Made by a program: the position numbers and the translations under genes. Shown in pieces: positions 6,069 to 12,183 of a stretch of 14,847 nt of DNA. The stretch comes from HRBIN29 sp034431815 (lineage in GTDB: Bacteria; Chloroflexota; Dehalococcoidia; Tepidiformales; Tepidiformaceae). Each line of letters starts with the position of its first letter. The stretch's first letter is position 1. Location: positions 1 to 14,847 of the forward strand of contig DAOUCS010000074.1 of the NCBI GenBank assembly GCA_034431815.1. Direction: 5' to 3'. A model generated the notes under the pieces. That model was not told the origin of the DNA, did no database searches, and worked only from the letters and a program-made list of their open reading frames with translations.

Positions 6069-7184
6069 TCAGACCTCGGGGAGCTTCGGCTCCCAAGGGC
6101 CGAACGCTCCCCGGACGAGCACGTCGTCGCCGAACCGCTCGACCCGGACGGCTCGGAGGCGCGGCGCCTCGCTCACCTTGGCAACGCCGGGCCAGGCGAC
6201 GGCTGGAACGCCTCGCTCCCCGATGAGGATCGGCGCCACGAACGCCCAGAGCTCATCGGCCAGCTCCCTGCTCACGAGAGAGCCAAGCAGCCGTGCGCCC
6301 CCTTCGGCCCAGACCGAGAGCACGCCTCGCTCGCCCAACATTCGCAGAAGCGCGCGGAGGTCGACCTCCCCCTCACCGTCGTCGGGGCAGACGAACACTT
6401 CGATGCCGGCATCCTCCAGCGACTGCCGCCACGCGGTCGAAGCGCGGGCCGTCGTCGCCACTATGGCACGGCCGGGGGCGGCGAAGACCCTCGCTCGGGG
6501 CGGCACGTTGCCTCGGGCGTCGACGACGATGCGGAGCGGCTGTCGCTCGCACGGCGCACCTCCGGGGCGCGCCGTCAGCTCCGGGTCGTCGGCCAGCACC
6601 GTTCCGGCCCCCACCATCACGGCGTCGACCCACGCCCGCTGGCGATGGGCGGCCTCCCGCGCGGCGTCGCCCGTGATCCACCGGGCGTCCCCGCTGGCGG
6701 CCGCGATCCGACCGTCGAGGCTCGCCGCGAACTTGAGGATGACGTACGGCATACCCGTCTGCCGATGCTTGATGTACGGCCGCAGCAGCTCCACCGCTTC
6801 CGCCTGGCCGTCTCCCACCTCGACCGCGACCCCCGCCTGCCGCAGGGCCGCAATTCCCCTCCCGGCTACGTGGGGGTCAGGGTCTGGCATGGCCACCACC
6901 ACGCGGCGGACACCCGATGCCGCGATGCGCTCCGCACAGGAGGGGGTTCGCTTTCCCGGAAAGGGCACGCACGGCTCCAAAGTGATGTACAAGTCGGCCC
7001 CTTCACCGGGCGCCAGGGCGAGCGCCGCCGCTTCGGCATGCGGACCCCCAGGGGGCGCCGTTGCCCCGACGGCCAGGAGCTTCCCGTCGCGCACGAGGAC
7101 CGCGCCGACCCACGGGTTGGGACTGGTGAACCCCCTGGCCGCCGCCGCCGCGTCCAGCGCCCGCTTCATCCACGGCGAGGTCAT
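6069..7184 (-). CDS. ribD: Bifunctional riboflavin biosynthesis deaminase/reductase RibD
   Basis: The 371-residue protein has both RibD domains. The N-terminal zinc deaminase (about 1-145) contains TSPNPWVGAVLV, the zinc/proton-shuttle motif His49-Ala-Glu51, and the Cys72...Cys83 pair in EPCVPFPGKRTPSC. The C-terminal reductase (about 146-371) contains PYVILKFAASLDGRIA, WITG, VMVGAGTVLADDPELT, and VWAEGGARLLGSLV. Together they convert the pyrimidine product of GTP cyclohydrolase II to 5-amino-6-ribitylaminouracil phosphate. The zinc loop has ten residues between the cysteines rather than the eight of PCxxxGRTPPC, a variant worth noting. The ATG at 7184 overlaps the dinB-like stop (ATGA), indicating translational coupling; the upstream extension to 7775 is antisense or shadow. 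Other rib genes are absent. No FMN riboswitch is evident upstream, since the gene is internal to an operon. Confidence 0.93.
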   Translation of the reverse strand: MTSPWMKRALDAAAAARGFTSPNPWVGAVLVRDGKLLAVGATAPPGGPHAEAAALALAPGEGADLYITLEPCVPFPGKRTPSCAERIAASGVRRVVVAMPDPDPHVAGRGIAALRQAGVAVEVGDGQAEAVELLRPYIKHRQTGMPYVILKFAASLDGRIAAASGDARWITGDAAREAAHRQRAWVDAVMVGAGTVLADDPELTARPGGAPCERQPLRIVVDARGNVPPRARVFAAPGRAIVATTARASTAWRQSLEDAGIEVFVCPDDGEGEVDLRALLRMLGERGVLSVWAEGGARLLGSLVSRELADELWAFVAPILIGERGVPAVAWPGVAKVSEAPRLRAVRVERFGDDVLVRGAFGPWEPKLPEV

Positions 7185-7669
7185 GCCCCCGCGGCCCCTG
7201 CGTTCCAAACGTCTCGCGTGAGCTGGGCGTGCCCCAGGTGCTCCCGGAGGTGCGACACCGCCCGGAAGAGCGCCTCGGCGCCCGTCAGCGCCGGCGCCGT
7301 GCCGTCGTCGTCGGCCCACTCGATGACGTGGCTGAGGTAGTGCGGTTGACCCTGCGCAGCCAAGCGCTCCAGCTCCTGGATGGCGGCGCGAAGCCTCTCC
7401 GAGAGCTCGTCCGCAGCCACGCCAGCCGTTTCGAAGGCGCGTTCCCGTTCGCCGCGACGATAGCCGACTATGTCTCGCCGTTCGCCGACGGCGGCGGCGA
7501 ACCAGAACGGCGTCGAACTGGCGACGTGGGCAGCTAGCTGGGCCACGGAGCTCGCGCCCGGCGCCGGGCGCCAGTCCAGCGCCTCGGCCGGCAACGAGCG
7601 CACGGTCTCCGCGAACTCCTCGAGGAGCCCGCGGGCGATGCGGTAGGCGGCGGCGAACGTCGGTTCCAT
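7181..7669 (-). CDS. DinB/YfiT-like four-helix metal-binding protein
   Basis: The 162-residue all-helical protein fits the DinB superfamily. It opens with a helix AAAYRIARGLLEEFAETVRSL, then LDWRPAPGASSVAQLAAHVA with the first metal His48. An aromatic helix (STPFWFAAA) follows, and a C-terminal SHLREHLGHAQLTRD has His140 and His144. That is the His-plus-HxxxH triad of DinB-like proteins. Members bind divalent metal and include thiol-dependent transferases (bacillithiol or mycothiol) and damage-inducible proteins. The exact role here is unknown. The ATG at 7669 lies 14 bases after the malQ stop; the longer reading to 7747 overlaps malQ and is rejected. There is no SD, but TATCCT ends 6 bases upstream, so it may have its own leaderless promoter inside the operon. 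The stop overlaps the ribD start. Confidence 0.75.
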   Translation of the reverse strand: MEPTFAAAYRIARGLLEEFAETVRSLPAEALDWRPAPGASSVAQLAAHVASSTPFWFAAAVGERRDIVGYRRGERERAFETAGVAADELSERLRAAIQELERLAAQGQPHYLSHVIEWADDDGTAPALTGAEALFRAVSHLREHLGHAQLTRDVWNAGAAGA

Positions 7670-7675
7670 GGCCGA

Positions 7676-7681
7676 AGGATA
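7676..7681 (-). promoter_or_regulatory. Candidate -10 (TATCCT) for leaderless dinB-like gene
   Basis: TATCCT ends 6 bases before the ATG at 7669 and sits just after the malQ stop. It would allow dinB-ribD transcription independent of malQ. Confidence 0.4.
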
Positions 7682-7683
7682 CG

Positions 7684-9180
7684 TCAGCCGGGCGCGCGAC
7701 GGCCCTCCGGGACCCGGGCGAAGAGTTCGGCCAGCTCTCGGAACCACTTCTCCCAGCCGCTCTCCATCTGCTCACTCCTCGCTCTCCAGCGCCAGTTCCC
7801 TTCGAGCCGGGCAGGCGTATTCATTCGCGCGTCGCTCCCCAGCCGCAGCAGGTCCTGCATGGGGATGACGGCCCATCCCGCCACCGAGCTGATGGCCAGA
7901 CGGGCGAGCGCTTCGGCCGGGTCCCGAATCTCGCAGCCGACGTACCGCCTCACGCGGTCCTTCGCCCCGGTATCGAGGGTCCCCCACCACCCGACCGCCG
8001 TGTCGTTGTCGTGCGTGCCTGGGTAGACAACGGTGTTCCGTTCGAGGTTGTGCGGCAGGTAGGGATTCTCAGGGCCTCCATCGAAGGCGAACTGGAGGAC
8101 GGCCATTCCTGGGCAGCCGGTCGCACGCCGCAGGGCATGCACGTCCTCGGTGATGAGCCCCAGGTCCTCGAGGATGAACGGCAAGCCGCCAAGCGCTTCC
8201 CTGACCCGGTCGAAGAGCGCCAGTCCAGGCCCCGGCACCCAGCGCCCCTCGATGGCGTTAGGAGCCGACGCTGGGATGTGCCATGCCGCCGCGAAGCCGC
8301 GGAAGTGGTCGATGCGGACCGCGTCGAAGGCCCGCGCGCTCCACGCGAGCCGCTCGATCCACCATCCGAACCCCTGGCTGCGGTGCGACTCCCAGCGGTA
8401 GACGGGATTCCCCCAACGCTGACCGGTTGCCGAGAAGGCGTCAGGAGGCACCCCGGCGACCTCCGTCGGCCGGCCGCGTTCGTCGAGGCAGAACAGCTCC
8501 TGGTGGGCCCACACGTCGGCGCTGTCGAGCGCGGGGTAGAAAGGGACGTCGCCGATGAGGAGGACGCCGAGGTGTCGAGCCGCCTGCCGGAGGTAGTCCC
8601 ATCGGTGCCAGAACCACCACTGCACCGCTTCGTGGAAGCCGATCTCGGTGGCGAACTTCCGGCGGGCTTCGGCTAGCGCTGCGGGCTCGCGCCGCACGAG
8701 CTCTAGGGGCCACTCCCACCATGGCCGACCGAAGGCATCGTGGAGCGCGGCGAAGAGGGCGTACTCCGGCAACCACCCCGCTGTCGCGGCCCGGAAGGCC
8801 GCGAAGCCCTCGTCGGGCTGCCACCGTTCGAACGCCCGCCGCAGCGCCACGAAGCGCGCCCGCGCCGCTGCCGCGAAGTCGGCATACCCATCGTTCGCAA
8901 AGGGCTCGGGCAGCTCCTCCCGATGGAGGAGGCCACGTTCGGCGAGGAGCTCCAGCGGCACGAAGAGCGGATTGCCGGCGAACGACGAACGTGCCTGGTA
9001 GGGCGAGTCGGCGAAGCCGGGAGGCCCGACCGGGAGCATCTGCCAGAGGGTCGCGCCGGCGGCGGCGAGGAGCTCGAGGAAGCGTTCGGCCTCGGACCCG
9101 AGGTCGCCGGTTCCCCACGGACCGGGGAGCGAGGTGATGTGGAGGAGGATGCCCGCCCGCCGGCGGTCGATGACGCTCAC
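7684..9180 (-). CDS. malQ: 4-alpha-glucanotransferase (amylomaltase, GH77)
   Basis: The 498-residue enzyme transfers alpha-1,4-glucan segments between chains in glycogen and maltodextrin metabolism. GH77 landmarks are all visible: AGILLHITSLPGPWGTGDLG at the N-terminus, WQMLPVGPPG, DSPYQARSSFAGNP, and GDVPFYPALDSADVWA. The 250s loop is PPDAFSATGQRWGNP. The nucleophile is Asp291 (VRIDHFRG), the acid/base is Glu338 (ILEDLG), and the transition-state Asp391 lies in GTHDND. Length is normal for bacterial amylomaltase (about 500). I chose the GTG at 9180, which puts the core motif at residue 9 as in homologues. The ATG at 9288 would overlap caiB. There is no SD, and TACGAT lies exactly 6 bases upstream. 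It is divergent from caiB with a 58-base shared promoter region and leads the malQ-dinB-ribD run. No other glycogen genes are in view. Confidence 0.93.
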   Translation of the reverse strand: MSVIDRRRAGILLHITSLPGPWGTGDLGSEAERFLELLAAAGATLWQMLPVGPPGFADSPYQARSSFAGNPLFVPLELLAERGLLHREELPEPFANDGYADFAAAARARFVALRRAFERWQPDEGFAAFRAATAGWLPEYALFAALHDAFGRPWWEWPLELVRREPAALAEARRKFATEIGFHEAVQWWFWHRWDYLRQAARHLGVLLIGDVPFYPALDSADVWAHQELFCLDERGRPTEVAGVPPDAFSATGQRWGNPVYRWESHRSQGFGWWIERLAWSARAFDAVRIDHFRGFAAAWHIPASAPNAIEGRWVPGPGLALFDRVREALGGLPFILEDLGLITEDVHALRRATGCPGMAVLQFAFDGGPENPYLPHNLERNTVVYPGTHDNDTAVGWWGTLDTGAKDRVRRYVGCEIRDPAEALARLAISSVAGWAVIPMQDLLRLGSDARMNTPARLEGNWRWRARSEQMESGWEKWFRELAELFARVPEGRRAPG

Positions 9181-9186
9181 GCGGCC

Positions 9187-9192
9187 ATCGTA
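9187..9192 (-). promoter_or_regulatory. Candidate -10 (TACGAT) for leaderless malQ
   Basis: TACGAT (minus strand) ends 6 bases before the malQ GTG. With the caiB hexamer at 9225-9230 on the other strand it makes a compact divergent promoter. Confidence 0.5.
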
Positions 9193-9224
9193 CGGCGCCC
9201 TGGAGCCTGCGGCAGCCGCCCCCG

Positions 9225-9230
9225 TACCAT
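9225..9230 (+). promoter_or_regulatory. Candidate -10 (TACCAT) for caiB
   Basis: TACCAT ends 8 bases before the ATG at 9239. The 15 bases 9213-9227 are identical to 1107-1121 before rfbD. No SD is present, so the mRNA is probably leaderless or nearly so. Confidence 0.5.
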
Positions 9231-9238
9231 GAGCCGCG

Positions 9239-10459
9239 ATGTCCCCCGAATCCCAAGCTCCCGCACCGCTCGAAGGGATCCGCGTCATCGAAGCGGCGAA
9301 CTACGTTGCCGCCCCGGCCGTCGGCGCTCTCCTCCGCGACCTCGGGGCGGACGTCATCAAGGTGGAGCCTCCGGGTGGCGAGGTGATGCGCGGCGTCGTG
9401 CCTGTCGACGCCCAGGGGACGTACAGAGTGAACTTCCTCTTCGAGCTGGAGAACCGCGGCAAACGCTCCGTCACGATCGACCTCCGCGCGCCCGCCGGCC
9501 AGCAGCTTCTCCGTCGATTGTTGGCGGGCGCGGACGTCTTCCTGACGAACCTCCTCGGCCCGCGACTGGAGCGCTACGGACTTGCGCCGGCGGAGCTCCT
9601 CGCTGCGTATCCACGGCTCGTGGTGTGCTCGATCACCGGTTACGGACTGAGTGGCCCGGAGGCCGGCCGGCCGGGATTCGACTTCGCCGCCTTCTGGGCG
9701 CGGGCGGGAATCATGGGGCTCATCGGCCATCGCGAGGGCCCGCCCGTCATCTCGCGCATCGCTCAGGGGGATCACACCACCGCCATGAACGCCCTGGCGG
9801 CCATCCTGGCCGCCTTGCGCCTTCGCGACCGCACCGGTCGCGGGACGGTCGTGGAGGTATCGCTGCAGCAGACGGGTGTCTACACCATCGCGAGCGACGT
9901 CGCGCGGACGCTCATCGACGGCCAACAACCCTCGCGCTTCGACCGAACGGCTCCTGCCAACCCGCTCTTCAACACGTATCCGACCGCCGACGGCCGCTGG
10001 ATCATGCTCGTCCACATGACGCCCGACCCGTACTGGCCGAAGCTCTGCGCGGCGCTCGACCGCCCGGAATGGGCCGCCGACCCCCGCTACGCGACCATGA
10101 AGCGGCGCCAGGAGCACGGCCGCGAACTGGCGGCGATGATCGAGGCCGAATTCCGCCGCCGGACGCTGGCGGAGTGGGCGGACCGGCTCGACCGGCACGG
10201 TTTGATCTGGGCGCCCATGGTAGAGCTGCCGGACGTCATCGGGGACCCGAGCCTCGAGGCGCTTGGCGCTTTCCCGGAAGTCGAACACCCGGCCGGCGTC
10301 TTCCGCACCGTGGGCGTCCCGTTCCGCCTTTGGGGAGCGGACGTCGGGGTGCGCGGGCCGAGTCCGGAGCCGGGGGCCCACACGGCGGAGGTGCTGCGCG
10401 AGGCCGGCCTCACCGAAGACGAAATCGCAACCTTCGCTGCCGAGGGGGCGCTAGGCTGA
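9239..10459 (+). CDS. CaiB/BaiF family (class III) CoA-transferase
   Basis: The 406-residue protein opens with PLEGIRVIEAANYVAAPAVG and LLRDLGADVIKVEPPGGEVMR, the standard class III CoA-transferase N-terminus. FLFELENRGKRSVTIDLR and ADVFLTNLLGPRLERYGL follow. The catalytic Asp that forms the acyl-aspartyl intermediate is most likely Asp178 in QGDHTTAMNALAAILAAL. The C-terminal helical domain (WAADPRYATMKRRQEHGREL) is also typical. These enzymes move CoA between organic acids, often in degradation of aromatics, bile acids, oxalate or methylated acids. The substrate cannot be assigned. No acyl-CoA dehydrogenase, hydratase or thiolase is nearby to indicate a pathway. Length is normal (380-410). 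The ATG at 9239 has no SD. It is divergent from malQ and followed after 24 bases by a tRNA gene. Confidence 0.9.
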   Translation: MSPESQAPAPLEGIRVIEAANYVAAPAVGALLRDLGADVIKVEPPGGEVMRGVVPVDAQGTYRVNFLFELENRGKRSVTIDLRAPAGQQLLRRLLAGADVFLTNLLGPRLERYGLAPAELLAAYPRLVVCSITGYGLSGPEAGRPGFDFAAFWARAGIMGLIGHREGPPVISRIAQGDHTTAMNALAAILAALRLRDRTGRGTVVEVSLQQTGVYTIASDVARTLIDGQQPSRFDRTAPANPLFNTYPTADGRWIMLVHMTPDPYWPKLCAALDRPEWAADPRYATMKRRQEHGRELAAMIEAEFRRRTLAEWADRLDRHGLIWAPMVELPDVIGDPSLEALGAFPEVEHPAGVFRTVGVPFRLWGADVGVRGPSPEPGAHTAEVLREAGLTEDEIATFAAEGALG

Positions 10460-10466
10460 GGGTCGG

Positions 10467-10472
10467 TATACT
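10467..10472 (+). promoter_or_regulatory. Candidate -10 (TATACT) for tRNA-Arg
   Basis: TATACT lies 11 bases before the tRNA 5' end, in the short gap after the caiB stop. It is the closest match to TATAAT in the window. No clear -35 is visible. Confidence 0.5.
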
Positions 10473-10483
10473 GACTGAGGGGC

Positions 10484-10559
10484 GCGGCTGTAGCTCAGCG
10501 GACAGAGCACTGGTCTTCGGAACCAGGTGGCGGGGGTTCGAATCCCTCCAGCCGCGCCA
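10484..10559 (+). tRNA. tRNA-Arg (anticodon UCG, reads CGA)
   Basis: The 76-base cloverleaf folds fully. Acceptor GCGGCTG (10484-10490) pairs with CAGCCGC (10549-10555). The D stem is GCTC/GAGC. The anticodon stem CTGGT/ACCAG has loop CTTCGGA with anticodon TCG (10517-10519). The T stem GGGGG/CCCTC carries TTCGAAT, with one G-T pair. The discriminator is G and the CCA end is encoded (10557-10559). UCG reads the Arg codon CGA. It stands alone between caiB and yeeE. No integrase or att-like repeat is seen at its 3' end. Confidence 0.92.
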
Positions 10560-10596
10560 GTGCCGTTCGCGCTGGCGAGATTGTCGCGCGACTTCG

Positions 10597-10602
10597 TAAA
10601 CT
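10597..10602 (+). promoter_or_regulatory. Candidate -10 (TAAACT) for the sulfur operon
   Basis: TAAACT ends 7 bases before the yeeE GTG at 10610. No SD is present, so the operon mRNA may start leaderless, while the downstream tusA and rhodanese genes have strong SDs. Confidence 0.45.
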
Positions 10603-10609
10603 TTAGCTC

Positions 10610-11839
10610 GTGGCAACCGTCGCCGAGGCCCTGAAGCGCCCCGCCATCCCCGCAGCTGCCGTCCGCGCGCTGCTGTGGGGCACCGGAGTGGCCGTCGCCT
10701 GGGCCCTCCTCGACGCGGAGTCCTTCGCGTTCGGCGTCTACTGGCTCATCGGAATCGCGTTCGGCGTCATCCTCCAGCGCAGCCGGCTCTGCTTCGCGGG
10801 CGCCTTCCGCGACCTGATTCTCCTCGGCGACGGGCGTCTCCTGAGGGCAATCCTCACTGGACTGGCGGTCGCGACGGTCGGCTTCGCCGCCCTCGAGGCG
10901 CGCCTCGTTCCCGACCCATCCTTCGGCGTGAACCCGAACGGGCCCCATATCCAGCCCGTGGGCATCGCCACCATCGTCGGTGGGGTCGCCTTCGGGGTGG
11001 GGATGGTGCTCGCCGGCGGCTGCGTCTCCGGCTCTCTGTGGCGTATGGGCGAGGGGTACCTCGCTTCCTGGGTGGCGATGGGCGGCATACTCGCCGGCCT
11101 CGAGCTCGCCAACCATACGTGGGCATGGTGGTACGACAACGACATCCGTGAACGCAGCGCGCTCTGGCTCCCCGCCGAGCTCGGATTCGTCCCCTCGGTC
11201 CTCGTCGTCCTGGCCGGACTCGGGCTTGCCTATCTGGCAGTCCTCTGGTGGGAGTCGCGTTCGCCGCGCATGCCCGAGCTGCCTCCGCCCCCAGCGCTCC
11301 CACCCACGGGCGTCCGCGAGCACCTGGAGCGCGCCTGGCAAGCCGTCGCGTCGCCCCAGGGCTGGAGCTACCGCACGGGAGCCATCGCCCTCGCCGTGGT
11401 CTCGGTCATCGCCCTGGCCTACCAGGTCCCGCTCGGCGTGACCGGCGGTCTCTCCCTTTGGGCTGACAACGTCGCCGGTTGGTTCGGTCAGTCCGCTCTC
11501 CCGCTGAAGGGGTCCGATTTGCTCGCAGGCTGCACGCCGGGGTCCGGCGGCTGGATGACCGTTCGCGGCGCCACCGTGTTGGGTCTCGTCATGGGCGCCT
11601 TCGGCGCCTCCTGGCTTTCCGGCGAGTTCCGCTTGCGGTGGCCCCGTAACCCTTCGCGATTCGCGCAGGCTGCGGTCGGCGGGCTCCTCATGGGGTACGC
11701 CTCGGTGATCGCCATCGGCTGCACCATCGGGGCATTCTTCTCCTCCGTCCCGTCGCTGGCGGTCGCCGGCTGGGTGTTCGGCGCGGGCCTGCTCCTCGGA
11801 GCGGCCGTCGGCGTAGCCCTCATCAAACGCCTGCCCTAG
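10610..11839 (+). CDS. YeeE/YedE-type sulfur (thiosulfate) permease
   Basis: The 409-residue protein has about nine or ten hydrophobic segments and belongs to the YeeE/YedE (TsuA-like) family. Characterised members import thiosulfate through conserved cysteines. Four such cysteines are visible: Cys61 (RSRLCFAGAFRD), Cys138 (LAGGCVSGSLWR), Cys308 (LAGCTPGSGGW) and Cys371 (AIGCTIGAFFS). The repeat of GGCVSG-like and GCTIGA-like loops in two halves reflects the family's pseudo-twofold fold. A Pro-rich loop (PELPPPPALPP) at about 222-232 links the halves. The start is GTG at 10610 with no SD but a TAAACT 7 bases upstream. It is followed after 39 bases by tusA and then a rhodanese lipoprotein, a context that strongly supports sulfur uptake over other ideas such as selenium transport, which stays possible for the family. 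Confidence 0.88.
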   Translation: MATVAEALKRPAIPAAAVRALLWGTGVAVAWALLDAESFAFGVYWLIGIAFGVILQRSRLCFAGAFRDLILLGDGRLLRAILTGLAVATVGFAALEARLVPDPSFGVNPNGPHIQPVGIATIVGGVAFGVGMVLAGGCVSGSLWRMGEGYLASWVAMGGILAGLELANHTWAWWYDNDIRERSALWLPAELGFVPSVLVVLAGLGLAYLAVLWWESRSPRMPELPPPPALPPTGVREHLERAWQAVASPQGWSYRTGAIALAVVSVIALAYQVPLGVTGGLSLWADNVAGWFGQSALPLKGSDLLAGCTPGSGGWMTVRGATVLGLVMGAFGASWLSGEFRLRWPRNPSRFAQAAVGGLLMGYASVIAIGCTIGAFFSSVPSLAVAGWVFGAGLLLGAAVGVALIKRLP

Positions 11840-11878
11840 CCGGGCCCGAAGGAGCACCGAAGAAGGAGGTGTATCGAG

Positions 11879-12166
11879 ATGGTGGAACTCGACGTCCGCG
11901 GGGAGATGTGTCCCTACCCCGCCATGAAGGCACGCCAGGCACTACTGAAGCTTCCTCCCGGTGAGAGCCTCGAAGTCCTTACCGACCATGCCCCTGCCCT
12001 CTCCACCGTACCCTGGGAGGGTGCGAAGCTCGGCTTCCGATCGACCATCGAAGTCGTCGGCAAGGGCCTCTGGCGAATTCGGCTCGTCAAGGCCGAGGCG
12101 CCCATCGACACGCGCAAGGCGCTGGAGGAGATCTCCCGGCGCGCTGCGGAGCTCACTGCAAGCTGA
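11879..12166 (+). CDS. TusA-family sulfurtransferase/sulfur carrier
   Basis: The 95-residue protein has the TusA signature near its N-terminus: LDVRGEMCPYPAMKARQAL with the persulfide-carrying Cys11 in the CPxP motif. A beta strand SLEVLTDHAPAL and the family-like WEGAKLGF helix/strand follow. TusA-like proteins accept sulfane sulfur on this Cys and pass it on in thiolation, cofactor synthesis or sulfur oxidation. The partner of YeeE-type permeases (YeeD/TsuB) is of the same family. A very strong AAGGAGGT at 11863-11870 lies 8 bases before the ATG. The C-terminal helix (TRKALEEISRRAAELTAS) is longer than in minimal TusA, which is about 75-81 residues. It is the middle gene of the operon, 39 bases after the permease and 17 before the lipoprotein. 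Confidence 0.9.
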   Translation: MVELDVRGEMCPYPAMKARQALLKLPPGESLEVLTDHAPALSTVPWEGAKLGFRSTIEVVGKGLWRIRLVKAEAPIDTRKALEEISRRAAELTAS

Positions 12167-12183
12167 CCCGAAGGAGGATGGCC

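Noticed and set aside
7185..7775. N-terminal extension of ribD to 7775
   Set aside because: It overlaps the DinB-like gene out of frame, and RibD homology begins at MTSPWMKRAL; the ATGA overlap marks the true start.
8441..10381. 646-aa minus-strand open frame across malQ and caiB
   Set aside because: It overlaps two well-supported genes in the wrong frames and shows Arg/Pro-rich shadow composition with no motifs.
8740..10599. 619-aa plus-strand open frame through malQ antisense, caiB and the tRNA
   Set aside because: It runs through a tRNA gene and two real genes out of frame, with Arg/Pro/Gly-rich composition.
10484..10610. tRNA-Arg as an integration site for a mobile element
   Set aside because: I found no repeat of the tRNA 3' end and no integrase nearby; the downstream genes are an ordinary sulfur operon with matching base composition.
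10451..11857. 468-aa minus-strand open frame antisense to yeeE
   Set aside because: The plus frame encodes an obvious permease with conserved Cys motifs. The minus frame has no family features and covers the tRNA.
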